A DNA stretch of 64,000 nucleotides from Gnetum montanum (GCA_015680685.1 MNCI01003108.1:304445-368444); one strand, 5' to 3'; shown: positions 22,401 to 33,520, numbered from the stretch's first letter. Made by a program: numbers and translations. The notes: a model not told the origin generated them from the letters alone.

Positions 22401-25400
22401 TTGGCTTATTATCAATATTATTTTTGGGGTCCAACATCCTCCCCCTTATCCCAACTATATGGGAGAAGCTATATGAATTCTTTTATGCCATTCACTTGTA
22501 TTAATAGCTAAATCAACACTAGTAACCAAATTTGGATATCTTTCTTATTATTGCATACCAAAGCATGATTTGATCTAACTCTTTGTTGTTTGTCCTCAAC
22601 TTTACTAAAATGGCCTCTTCTAGTAGGTGCACACTCTGGTCTTCTCAGCACAACCCCTTGGTTAGAATGTATGACCTATATAAACAGCAACAATATGTTG
22701 AACTTTAATAATTTCAATGTTTGTATGGAATTTTTAGCTACTTCATGGTTTATCAATTTCAGAGTTTGTGTGTGGTGTTAGCATCGAGTTCATGTTTTAT
22801 ACATGAACACATTTATTTAATGATAGTCATTTGTATTATTTGATCCTTAGAAGAAGCAAATGAAAATTTAAATTCCAAGAATGAAATAACTGCATCAGAT
22901 TTATCTTTTCAAATCAAGATGACACAAAAGTAAAAAACGGGCTTCATATTTAATCAAGATATTATTTGTTTTTAAGAGTGGATCAACAAAAAAAAATTGG
23001 TAGAACCATTAGGGATTTCATCTAGTAAGGCTCTATCAGAAAATATACATAATTTCATTAACCATGTCCACAAAATCAATCAATTCTGCAAGGATAGTGA
23101 CCCTCAAATGCAGGTTAGCTATCAAATGGTTTCTGTAGATGTCCCTCTTGCCCACTTGTCTGTAAATTTTCTACAGATGTCTTACTTTGTGTGACATAAA
23201 AATGTCTTTCATTTTTCCTTCCAAAAAAGATTGCATGTAATTTATAGAAAATCGTAGCAGCAGCAGTCACATGTAGGTGAAGCCATAGGTTACCAATGTT
23301 CAAGAAGCAAATAGGCATGATCACAAGTAAATCCGCCTAAGACTCCTTCACATCAACATGTTCATACCTAGCAATGGTGAAAATTTTATCATTTAAGGGC
23401 ATACCATAAATTAACAAGAACTATTATTGCTCACTATGCAACAAGTATATACTTCTTGCACCCATGATTAAATTGACTAATTTACAAAATGTAACTATTC
23501 TTATGCAACAGTACTTCAAATTGCCCAACCCTGCAGTCAGGTCATTCTGATAAACTATGAAAATTATTCTTGCTGGCTAAATCACACAAGATCAAGGTTT
23601 CCATTAGAAGACATCATGTCTCCTGTATCATTTATTGTCTCCATTTCCCAGAATCTTCAGAAATTCTTATTTTATAAGGCCAACTGAAGACACTGCCCAT
23701 TAGAAAGCGAGGATATGATTTATGGCTACATTAATATTCAGTCAACAAGAGTCAGAACTTGTTCAGTTTGCGTCACTTTCCAATAGGCAACCTGATTAGT
23801 TGCTCTTTTTTGTGTATCTCTTTCTGTTTCTACACACACCCCACATTATAAAATAAATCTATGACTCTCTAGTTAGTGTAAAATTCTACGTTTTCCTTTA
23901 AGTATTCATGGAAATTAAATCAATCCAGCATTAGCTGAATGCACAAATCATTTGGTTATGTAAGACAGATCAATGAATAAATATGTAGCTGTTGGAATAA
24001 TGCGACAAGCAACTAATGATAATCATCATACCATAATAAACTTAATACAATTCCCAATGGCCTACCTAATGGAACACTATGTGGCACTGGATTCTCATAG
24101 TGTTAAACTAGGTGCACAGCCTGCACTTCACTGTATAATCCGATTTTAGGCTTTGGAACAAGAATAGGCATGAACAAGCCAAGCCTTATATTATGTCATT
24201 AAAATAAGAAATAATTTGATTACTAAGGTTTTAAATTTAAACTGCAACGTGTCATGACCAATCAACCATTGGATATTGCCCTCTCAGCCAAAAATTTTAA
24301 TGTTCTACACCAAGAATACATCAATTAATCAATTCAATAAGTATGTTGACAGATTACCTACATTCTGTATTAGTTTATGTGTTGATACATCCTAGGGCTT
24401 AAATTTGGCAGGTAAATGGACCTGTATAAACAATTTTATCTGCCAATGGAATGCATCATACTTCCATTCAGATGAAAGTTTAAAAATTTTCTTTAAAAAA
24501 GTTACCGTTTATACATTATCAGTAACAAACTGAAATAGTTGCAAAACAGATGAAGCCTTTCTGGGTTAATTTACTATTACAAAAAACTATAAGAAAATAG
24601 CTAGTATATGCATTTACATTGAATTTGGAAAGTTTCACGGCTTCTTATTGTGTTAAAGAAATTGCAAATAAACTATCAAGGATGTCTCTTTTTTTTTTTT
24701 CGAAATTTTTTGTTTTGTTTTTTTTCTCTCTTTTTTGTCGTTTTGGAAAGGTGAGAAAAATTTTATCATTCCTACCATTGAAGTGAATTCAATAGAACTT
24801 GGGGGCATTCCGAATTTTATTGCTGCTCCCCTAGCATTATTAACCAAGTAATAACTCGACAATTCATTTAAGAGAGAAAGACTATAAAAACATATTGAAA
24901 AAAATCAGCGTATTATTTCACATTTTAGAGCATCAGGTGCTTACCATATCAGTGATGTAATCAATAACAATGTCTTCCATCAATGCAACAGTCTCTGGCA
25001 AGGGCTGCATCACACAATGCATTCTATGTGTGAGTTCAGTGGTCCAACATTTTCCCTTCTAAGAAATTTTCATATTTGGAGTAACATAAAAAAACACTCA
25101 GAGAGACAGAAACAATAGTTTCATCTTCAAACTTCAAAAAACAAATGGACTCGATGCTCAAGGGTCCTTGAAATCGCAACAAATTAAACCTTAAAAAAAA
25201 CGGGTTCAAAATTCACTTGCTACCCCATGCCAGCACATTGCAGAGGGGTTCACTACTACCACAATAAGCAAGGATTTAAAGTAAAACATACATTAGCATC
25301 GTCGCCGTATCCATACATCATGTGTTGCACTGCATATCCAGTTAAAAAACAGCCATAAAAATCTCAAATTAGAAAGACTCGCAAAAACACATCATGTGTT

Positions 25401-25622
25401 GGAGGCAATATCCAGTAGAAAACAAAAACATCAAAATTCTCAGATTAGAAAGACTCTCAAAAACACTTAATTGGGGAAATAGAGTTAAAAAATATCAAAC
25501 ACTTAACAGTCTTTATGAAAGACACCGCGCTTGCGCTTTAGATTGGAATCCGAGCTCTGTACTCCACCAGGCTTGGCTTTGGAAGTGGATGCTCCTGCCG
25601 GTTGTGGATCTGTGGCCGCCAT
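19408..25622 (-). CDS. TAF13: TFIID subunit TAF13, five coding exons
   Basis: Exons on the reverse strand, in order, are 25508-25622, 25292-25329, 24945-25004, 19989-20063 and 19408-19518, 399 nt in all (132 residues plus stop). Every junction has GT...AG: donors GTTAAG, GTATGT, GTAAGC, GTGTGC, and acceptors ending CAG. The frame stays open across all joins. The product starts MAATDPQPAGASTSK, has a basic LKRKRGVFHKD segment, then LQHMMYGYGDDAN, PLPETVALMEDIVIDYITDM, GKLIVEDFLYLLRK and DIPKLNRCTELLAMNEELKR. This matches the whole of plant TAF13, including the histone fold that pairs with TAF11 in TFIID for RNA polymerase II initiation. Length is close to the Arabidopsis protein. Intron 3 is 4,881 bp and full of transposon remnants; the others are 178, 287 and 470 bp. 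The short variable N-terminus is the least certain part. Confidence 0.93.
21590..21790 (+). mobile_element. L1-type LINE ORF1 remnant in TAF13 intron 3
   Basis: A forward frame with stops reads LFVEINLLNYKKELVL, then after about 30 residues YNLPNSCNLCHH, a stop, GHLFNVCPFLLKKKDDKKE. This follows plant L1 ORF1 order: a V-E-I/L-D-L block, then Y-E-N-I/L-P-F-x-C-x2-C-x4-GH-x4-C-P. The zinc knuckle has all three Cys and the His. Less certain homology may extend back to about 20940. The LINE is opposite in strand to TAF13. Confidence 0.55.
22405..22680 (-). mobile_element. RTE-type LINE 3' end in TAF13 intron 3
   Basis: On the reverse strand the last translated block reads INTSEWHKRIHIASPI, matching the EWRKRIHVADP end of plant RTE reverse transcriptases. 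It is followed by TAGTTGGGATAAGG, which also occurs at the end of the RTE copy at 8810-9392 (TTTGTTGGGATAAGG). Upstream parts are degraded. It shares the TAF13 strand. Confidence 0.6.
22970..23190 (+). mobile_element. Penelope-like element reverse transcriptase remnant
   Basis: An open forward stretch contains LVEPLGISSSKALSENIHNF, then INHVHKINQF, and QVSYQMVSVDVPLA. Penelope-like RTs have the order L-x-P-L-V-G-x-S-S-x-x-x-K-N-S-x-x-F-I, a spacer of about 15-20 residues, and then V-S-F-D-V-V-S-L-F-T-x-I/V-P. Spacing and several residues agree, and the catalytic Asp of the SFDV motif is replaced (SYQM). Only this piece is recognisable. It is opposite in strand to TAF13. Confidence 0.5.
25316..25466 (-). 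repeat. Tandem duplication across the TAF13 exon 2/intron 1 boundary
   Basis: Bases 25316-25389 and 25390-25466 are two diverged copies of the same 74-77 bp. Both start CATCATGTGTTG and end (C/T)CAAAAACAC. The first copy includes the 5' end of exon 2 and its acceptor; the second lies wholly in intron 1. In the second copy the acceptor AG is gone (reverse strand TTGCCTCCAACAC instead of ATGCAGTGCAACAC). Confidence 0.85.
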
Positions 25623-25935
25623 GTCATAATCCTCAGCGATTCAACTGATCTTCGAATTATCAAGCTCCCAAAAATTCTGATATTTTGATCAATGTTCTAT
25701 CGTTAAAAACTGGTTATAGTCGTTGAAAGTTGGAATATAGATTTGAGAAAGTCGATCGATGTTGCGCAAGTCTTTGCACAGCATAACATCCAGGAACTGA
25801 CCGGGATTATAACTATAGCAGCTGGATTTCACTCGGATCAAACCTGCACGCCAACCATAGAGGAAATTGTTTTTTAATTTTTTAATAAAGGATTCGCAGC
25901 CGGAGTGCGGGCGATGGGAATGGAACCACAAACCT

Positions 25936-25945
25936 CCTATATAAC
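25936..25945 (-). promoter_or_regulatory. Possible TATA box for TAF13
   Basis: The reverse strand reads GTTATATAGG, about 315 bases upstream of the TAF13 start codon. A leader of nearly 290 bases would follow. Nothing else supports it, and many plant housekeeping promoters lack a TATA box. Confidence 0.25.
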
Positions 25946-26254
25946 ATATTTGGTTGTATCAACACTGGCCCACAACTTAGCACATTTAACATGCTTATTC
26001 TTTTTGTGATGTTGCTGACAAACCTCACTCGTGTTGCAAGTTTTCTTCTCAAACTAAACTTTACTCGCTAAAAACATTACGTTAATTGAAGCATTATACC
26101 TTTTACAAGTTAAAGGTTAAGTTTTATTTGATTTTTATCTTTGTTTATGTTCCATACAAGTATTGTCTTGGGCGTACCAAGGGTACGTATTTAGTTTTTG
26201 CAATCTTTCCCAAAATAAGGTTTATTTTAAATGAAGCTATAATGGCATTCCAAG

Positions 26255-26345
26255 GGTACAATGTAGTGGCTAGGACACTCATCTTTCAATTCAAAGGTTG
26301 TGGCTTCAATTCTTACCTTTACTTATGGGTGTGGTAGCATGAGTT
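26255..26345 (+). mobile_element. SINE-like copy, second family
   Basis: GTGGCTAGGACACTCATC (A-box-like) and GGTTGTGGCTTCAATTC (B-box-like) parallel the copy at 9935-10015. No tail is visible. Confidence 0.45.
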
Positions 26346-26499
26346 TTAAGCAATAGGTAACACAGAGTTATTCAAAAATTGTCATTGTAAATTAAGAACA
26401 TGTTTCCACACCATGTGGTGCTCATAGATGTTACACAAAGTTATACAAAAGCTACTAAGGTCATCTAAATTTATGATATTGTCTTTGAGTGTCTCTTGT

Positions 26500-27651
26500 C
26501 GTAGTCTTGGCCTCATACCATATTGTCGGTCTTTTCTATGTCCCTTACAAGTAAAGCCTTGGATTGGTATTGTTCATTTCCTAGAAATTCCATCAAATCC
26601 CTAGATGACTCAATCACTTGTTCATTGCCTAGAAATTCCATCAAATCCCTAGATGACTCAATCACCTAGTTTATCGATCACTTTAAGTATAACTTGAAGC
26701 CAAATACCACGTTAGACCAACTCATAAGGGTGAGACATGGTTCCTTGGAATCAATCCAAAAGTTCATGCAAAGATGGAATTCAACCCTAAACAAAATTCC
26801 TATGCCCATCTCCAAAATTCATTTGTTGGTCATCTTTAAGGGAGCTATTAACAACTTCATAAAGTCTAAGCTTTATAACTTGAAGTTGCACACACTTGGT
26901 CAAGCCTTTCAATAGATCAAAAACATTGAAGAAGTGGCTAAAGCTAGCAATGATCTGGCTTACATAGCCTATAAGAGCCAACATGCTAAGAAAGAGAAGG
27001 ACAAGGCTAAGCAATAATCGATGCATACAACTGTGGCTAAAGATTCTAAACAAAAGGACCAACCACAATTATCACAACCAAAAACTTCTATTTTTGCTCA
27101 ACATCGACTTTTTTTCCTTCATGTCAAACGAAACCCAACTTTGAAAATAAAGATTGGTCTAAGTACACCAAATTTCCCATGAAACCTTCTGAACTCCTAG
27201 ACCAATTTCTTAAAAACAATCATATTCAACATAAGCATTTGTTTGGAAATGCTAGAAAAAGACATGATTGTCTTTGCAAAATAGCTCGAGACCCTACTAT
27301 GATGACTAAAGATGATCCACTATTGCCTAAATACTTGTTTAGATAGGTTTTGCCATTATCATCAACTATTAGGTCACGAGATTGATTTTTGCCTAGTCTT
27401 AAAGGATGATTTGCAAAAAAATGATCAATAATGGAGAACTTGTATTAGATGAATCCAACCCTGTTAGAAGCCAAAACTAGGATATGAAAGTGTTCAAATA
27501 CCTACTCAATGCTAGCAATGATTCATATAAAATAGTGACAATTGTTGAAATAAGTGAGTCTAATACACCTAAGAAACCATTCATGATTCGAGTACCTCAT
27601 GCCAACAACTCTGAATGCCAAGCACCATTGTTGAAACCTAGGGAACCTTTC
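26500..27651 (+). pseudogene. Element A, left part: Tat-type Ty3/gypsy gag
   Basis: The forward frame from about 26500 reads SVFSMSL, LDWYCSF, then LDQLIRVRHGSLESIQKFMQ, LNKIPMPISKIHLLVIFKGA and FIKSKLYNLKLHTLGQAF. These match position for position the gag of element B at 31076-31500. Frame stops and shifts are common. A 48-bp in-frame duplication (26580-26617 repeated at 26628-26665) is absent from B. The part upstream of the gag core, with the 5' LTR, is missing, so A is 5'-truncated near 26500. The element is interrupted at 27651 by element B and resumes at 45951. Confidence 0.75.
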
Positions 27652-27860
27652 TGAAACACCCCAAAATTCGAAGACATCCTTGCTTCACCAGGTCTTTGCA
27701 ATTCGTGCAGCGTTACGACAGNAAATGTTCCCTAGGTTTCAACAATGGTGCTTGGCATTCAGAGTTGTTGGCATGAGGTACTCGAATCATGAATGGTTTC
27801 TTAGGTGTATTAGACTCACTTATTTCAACAATTGTCACTATTTTATATGAATCATTGCTA
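27513..27860. repeat. Perfect 134-bp inverted repeat flanked by single N bases
   Basis: Bases 27727-27860 are the exact reverse complement of 27513-27646, with an 80-bp spacer. The second arm ends directly at the N at 27861, and another N lies at 27722, four bases before the arm starts. The other LTR of element B has different sequence here (44486 to about 44590). The second arm is therefore probably an assembly patch rather than real LTR. Confidence 0.9.
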
Positions 27861-29241
27861 NCACGCAGCATAGCACAACATAGCAAAAGTTGGACAATTA
27901 GTCCCCTCGCCCGACTTCAAGTCCTTCGGCAATGTCTCCTTCCATCAGAAAGCAGCGAACTTGGCCAAAATCAAGTCATGTTTGCTGCTATGCTACGCTA
28001 AGCTACATGGCGTAGCAAGGTGTAACAATTCTGCGGAAGTTAACAAAAGGCATCTCAAAGTGCAGGATCAGCAAGTTCGCAAGTTTCACAGTGCAAAAGG
28101 CAAAGTTTGCAGATTGGCGATGTTTTTGTGACTAAGGATAGTTGTTACGCTATGATACGCTACGTAGCGTAGCATAGCGTAGCAAATCTGCGGCCAGCAA
28201 TCACAACACTGTGAAGGTTCCCAACATATGCAGCGGGACACAACGCAAATTTTTTGCTTCAAACCGATGGCTACGCTACACTACGCCGCGTAGCGTTGCA
28301 CAATGTAACAAAATGCTACGCCACGCCAAACATGCTATGTTACAAAGCATGGCAAGACGTGGTGAGCAGTTACACAACATTAATGCACCTCACCTAATTG
28401 CACCGTTGCTTTGACAACATAATTATGATGCAGCAGGTTTGTAATTACGACGTGGCAGGCTCGCCCAATGGTCATGCAGGCACGTGCAGCATAGACAGGT
28501 CAGCATAGGCCCAAGGCATGTGGCATCCAAACCACACCTTTCGCGCGCCCTTGGTCCTATAAATACCCCAATGAGCGATGCTCAAAAGAATTTTTGCACT
28601 CTTGGCATCCCCCTTTTTCAAAACTTTTCAGTCCCCAGTCTGTTTTCTCGGTAATCTGATTGGCTAACAGTTTGGTTGGCTGACAAGCAAAAGTTGGCAC
28701 TGTGATCTCAAGTATTGTAAGCTTTCTGTTTTGACATTGTAAACAGTTAGCATTCTCAGTTGGCATTTTGTTCTGCTCTTTCCTATCACCTTGGTAGCAC
28801 ATCGCATTGTTAATGTCCAAGTCCATGTTCAAGCACACAACCTTCTCGCTCTACATGTCTTGGTTACTCTCGGGATCTCTACACTTCCCAACGCTGTGCG
28901 ACCGATTGTATCCATGTTGACAGAGCGAAGTTGTAGCTTCAAAGCGGTGCATTTTTCTAACTGCATTTTACTTTGTCTCTTGCTTATTGTTGCATTTTAC
29001 ACTGTTTTCCGCTTCTTTTACATTCAAGCATTATTTCGCGCTATTAGTTTCGTTTTCAAATAACACGTTGCAAAAGGTTATATAGACACTAATGAAGTCC
29101 CTGTCTGATCAACCAAACCGTTCAGGGCACCTCGTTCTTGTCCCATCTAGCATGGCCCTCCCGCGAAAACAGGGTCGAGACTGTCGACGACCGATGACCT
29201 CTCGGCATTCTTTCCAGCTACCGACGTTTTCGGTCGCTACA
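27652..29241 (+). mobile_element. 5' LTR of element B
   Basis: The LTR starts TGAAACACCCCAAAATTCG and ends CGGTCGCTACA. It aligns over its whole length with 44431-45950, except for the probable assembly patch at 27722-27861. It carries a TATA box at 28557-28565 and a dense set of GCTACGC/GCGTAGC motifs between 27990 and 28330. I could not identify the primer-binding site after 29241; TGGCGTTAGAAGG at 29250 is a candidate but is not assigned to a tRNA. Confidence 0.85.
28557..28565 (+). promoter_or_regulatory. TATA box in 5' LTR of element B
   Basis: CTATAAATA in the context TTGGTCCTATAAATACCCC is conserved in the 3' LTR at 45268-45276. Transcription would start near 28590 and read into gag. 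Confidence 0.7.
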
Positions 29242-29287
29242 GTTTCTCTGGCGTTAGAAGGAGGGCCTTTTGGTGCCCTTTCCGCGT

Positions 29288-29606
29288 GTCACGGTAGTCT
29301 TGTAAGCCTTCTACACCCTGATACGTATTAGCGTAAACTTGACACCTGTCTGTGGTTGTTTATGTGTCGTGCAGTGCAGATTAGTCGTCTCGATGGTTGC
29401 TCGGGAACCCTATAGGACATAAAGCCTCTAGTTGCCAGCTGACTTGCCTGTCTTATGGTACTCTTGCATGTGCTTTGTACCCTATCGCGCACTAGTGTAA
29501 ACGTGACACCCTTTTGTGGTTGTTTATGCATTATGTGGTATAGGTCAGTTGCCTCGACGGTTCCTCGAGAGCCTTGCAAGACATAAAGCCTTCTTTTTGA
29601 TTGCTT
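29288..29606 (+). repeat. Tandem duplication of about 160 bp in the element B leader
   Basis: Two diverged copies (about 29288-29448 and 29449-29606) share the blocks GTGACACC or TTGACACC, TGTGGTTGTTTATG, TCG(A/C)CGGTT or TCGATGGTT, and GACATAAAGCCT in the same order. They lie between the 5' LTR and the gag start. Confidence 0.7.
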
Positions 29607-29702
29607 GCCAACTTTTTTGCTCTTCTCGTTCGCAAAAGCTGTTTAACTTTCTTGATTTCTTTGCTTTTTTTCACGTTTGCAAAACTGTTTAGCATAGTAA
29701 CA

Positions 29703-31751
29703 ATGACTTCCGCAACTACTGCTGCTAATACCTTCAACGTGGAGCTTCCCATCACAGTTCAAGGCAGCATTGGTGCCGAACAACTGTTGAACCCAATGCT
29801 GGAAACACGACGATCCCTCAGGATCCAAAACCAAGGACCTGAGGGCTTGGCCCAGCAACATGAGCGTTACAACTTCCTTTGTGTAAAGGTTCAGGCAAAC
29901 CTGCCTTTGGACGTACATGAGTTTGAAAGCAAACGTAGCTTCGAGTTCGCTTACTGCGATGGGAAGGAATTTGTTCCCACTCCTGGCGCTTCCATACCTT
30001 TGACATAAACAAACCAAAGGCTTCTAGACCAACTAATTCAGTTGACTAGGCTTAGGGAGCAACAAGACATAGCATCTAACTAGGATGACGCTTTCCAAGA
30101 CGGATAAGAGGAACTTGATTCCCAATCTGACAAGGGAGGTCCAACCAACCCCATTCCTGTCGCTCCTACCCAGTCCTTCTAGGCCAACCCGTTGTCTGTC
30201 TCTGCTCCCTTTTTCATCACACCTAAGCTCCCGCAACCTACAACTACAATTGCAATGGGTAGCCATGTTACCTTCTTGGCGTATCAATGCGTTCATTCTC
30301 CTGTTTCATTTGCAGTAACTGTGCCTTCGCAAACTGTTCATCAATCCATTCCTGTAGCACATCACACACCAATCACGGCTACCCTACTGCATATTCATGT
30401 TGTACCTGCTTTGCAATCGTACGCAACTTCCATTTCTGTTTCTACATTTACATCTGTTCCACCTACCACGGCGGGCTTGAGCCCGTCCATGTGGTGGACC
30501 CTATTCACTTCTTCGCCTATTCCACAACCTTCATAGATGTCTCATTATGTTTGCCCTCAGACCTACCAAACCCTGCAAATGGTACAACCTAACACAGGGC
30601 TATGGTCTATTCTGTCGACGACACAAGTAGTCTATCTAGCGGCTCAAGCCGCAGTTGCTGCTCCAACAGCACCACCTGTCAAGTGGTGGACAGTGCAAGC
30701 AGCACCTTTCGCGGGGGCTACCCCAACGGTATTGCCAATGGATCACATCGCCACCCCCGCCATTTCACAGGTAGGGGCTGCCTTGGCAGTTTCCCAACCA
30801 CCTACACCGTTGCAGGGTTTGGATCAAGTGTTCCAGCTTATCTAGACCCTCACTAAGGAAATCAAACGTCTCAAGGCTATCAGGTTTGACACAGTACAAG
30901 TCATGGACTTTTACCAGGATGACCCCATTAGCCCTACAATCCCTGCTCTGACACTATCCCCAGGGATGTCCCTCCCCCACTTCACGAAGTATGATGGGGA
31001 GGGGGATCCCAACGCACACCTAGTTATCTTTAGGTCTAAGTCCCTTCTGTTGCAACAATGGCAGCACACGATCATTCATGTTTTTGGCATGTCCCTAGCT
31101 AAGAGAGACTTAGATTGGTATCGCGCGTTTCCATGCTCGTCCATTTCAACTTTGGAAGAGCTTCTGACCCAGTTCGTAACGCGCTTCAAGGACAACTTGA
31201 AGTCGGAAATCACACTGGACCAATTGATGAGCATGAAGCAAGAGCCTCTCGAACCAGTCCAGAAGTTCATCCAACGATAGAGCGCAACCCTTAACAAAAT
31301 CCATGAGCCCATTGTGGAGGCCCACTTGCTGGCCATCTTTAAGGATGCAGTGAATGACTTTATCAAGTTTAAACTGTACTACCTCGCCCCTCGCACTCTT
31401 AGTGAAGCCTTCGCTCAGACTAAGAGTATACAAGATGCGACCGAGGCAAGTAAAGACCTGGCCTACATTGCTTACAAAAACACCTTCACAAAGAAGGACA
31501 AGGGTAAGGCCCCAACGACCACAGTGGCCGTTGTGACAACCGAGGCCAAGCCTAGACCTAGTAACAGTGGTAACAAGAACAACAAGAAACCGATCGTACC
31601 CGTAACTAACCCTATGCCCAAGCAGGGCAACATGTCGCAACCTCTAGTACCTACACTTGAGACATCTACGCAACCTAAACCGAACTTTGAGCATAAAGAT
31701 CACTCAAAGTACACCCCACTGCCTCTTAAACCTTTAGAACTTTTGAAGTAG
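29703..31751 (+). pseudogene. Gag of element B
   Basis: The likely start is the ATG at 29703 (context AACAATGACT), opening MTSATTAANTFNVELPI and remaining open to 30008. A Pro/Thr/Ser/Ala-rich section (30085-30860) follows in shifting frames. The retrotransposon-gag core runs from 30903 (MDFYQDD...LPHFTKYDGEGDPNAHL, DLDWYRAFPCSSI, LDQLMSMKQEPLEPVQKFIQ) through an in-frame TAG at 31278 to 31751. The core ends in a Lys-rich tail (NTFTKKDKGKAP). It would assemble the virus-like particle. No zinc knuckle was found, which is common in this lineage. Confidence 0.8.
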
Positions 31752-31754
31752 CTA

Positions 31755-33520
31755 TTGGCAGCAGGGCACATGCAATACAAGCAAATGTTGCAAGAAGCAA
31801 TCAGTAGACATCAACGCTACTACGAGCTCTTTAGGAACCCCTCTTTGGTCTTGTCCAATGAGCCCCCAATCCCTAAGGGTTTCAGGCTGGACAGTTTTGT
31901 GACTATCACCAACAGTGTGGTCACAACACAAATTACTGTATGACATTGCAGGATGACATCCAGAGATTGATCGACTAGGGAAAATTGATGTTGGATGAAA
32001 GTAACCCAGTACGTCCCAAAAACCAATCTATGCATGTCTACACAAACCCCCTTAACGCCAACAATGTCGGTTACGTCATCAACGCGATCAGTATTGACAG
32101 TGATCCTAGGCCACCCCAACAGCTGTTCGTGGTCCGTGTGCCTCAACGTAGTGCACTAGCACCACGAGCGGCTAATCAAAGCTTGCAACAGCCATTCGTT
32201 CTAAGAGTCTCGGCACGGGCAACCATCTCCGTGCCACTTGTGAGCGAAACCGTGTTACTTCGCCCGCTAACATTGTTAGCTCCTTTCATTATTAGGGGGT
32301 TGACTCCTTCGACAGCCCCTACCCTGCAAAAGATAGTTGAACAACCTTCTCATCCTAAAAAATGAGAAGTATGTTTCGTGGGTGAGGCGTCGAAGGGGAA
32401 TACCACCCAAGGCATTCCCAAGCCTATGTCATTGTCCCCTGCATTTACACCCTCGTCACCAAAGATGAACGTCGCTATAACCGTGCAGTCTGTGCCACCC
32501 TGCCAAAAGGGGTCTCAACCTAGATCCGAAGTTGCCCCTGCTTGGGAAATTCATCTTCTGGGATGAGTCGAAGAAGAGGGAAGTGCCAAATAGGGGGGTG
32601 GCCAAGACCTCTTGGATGCCCTCACTTAGGTCAAGCAGGCTCTAAAATAGAAAAACACTACACTGAGCTTATATGACCTAATCATGATATCTATCCCCCA
32701 CCGCAAGGCTCTGATCCGCATGTTAACAGCGATTCCGATCAACGAAGACATGCCAGTGGAAGAGGAAGCGATCCACTCAATCATGCTTCCCTTTGTACCA
32801 GTAGAGCCTGAGTCATCCCAATTGACTTTTAGCGATGACATCATAGGGAAGATCCCGAGAGGGGTCAGGTGACCATGGTGCCCCTTTTCATCACAATTCG
32901 GGTCGGCCAACATCGAATCTGAAGGGTACACGTTGATGATGGGGCTGCCACAAATGTCATCTCCTTCCCTATTGTGGATAAGTTGGGCTTGGTTGACCAG
33001 ATCAAACCCACAACGATGTCGTGCCTAAGGTCGTTCAATGGGGCAAGCGTCCTAGTGAAAGGCACAGTCTACATAGACTTCGTAGCAGGGGACCAGTTCC
33101 CCACAAACGTAACATTCATCGTGGTCGAGGAAATGCCTGGGTTTAACCTGATCTTGGGGAGATCATGGTTAGCACAACTTAGGGCTGTCTCCTCACCCAT
33201 ACATAAGGAAATCCACCTACCATTCGCGGGCAGGGAGGTGGTGATCCATGGTGACGAAGTAGCAACATAAGCTATCAGTAACGTAGACATGGAGCAGGGT
33301 GCAAAGGTCGTAACCTCTGAGAATGAAGTGCCTGCTCATGCACACATTAACCACTCAGCCGGAGAATCGGCCTAGCAGGTCAGTTTCCAAAATGAAAGCG
33401 TATGGGTTGAGTTGCCCTTCCAAGCGAGGGACAATGATGTGGACAAGGGCCCTGGCAAAACATCTCAGCCTTACGTTCCACTCAACGCACGGTGGGTCAA
33501 GAAGCAGCTACACATAGCGT
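31755..33520 (+). pseudogene. Gag-pol linker and aspartic protease of element B
   Basis: A poorly conserved linker (31755-32600) is followed by the protease. The frame of 32974-33270 extends back through a stop to VHVDDGAATNVISFPIVDKLGL at 32926-32990, where DDGA takes the place of the catalytic D-S/T-G-A. FIVVEEMPGFNLILGRSWLA at 33118-33177 is the C-terminal motif. The coding frame fades out by about 33520 after NARWVKKQLHIA. Element A has the same region at 46740-47200, where the active site reads VHVDEKAM. Confidence 0.75.

Noticed and set aside
28557-29063. ORFs inside the LTRs of element B (also 45268-45795)
   Set aside because: They lie downstream of the LTR TATA box in both LTRs, with no motif and differing ends; LTRs are not expected to code.
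29248-29266. TGGCGTTAGAAGGAGGG as primer-binding site of element B
   Set aside because: It is in the right place, but I could not match it to a plant tRNA 3' end, so it is not annotated as such.
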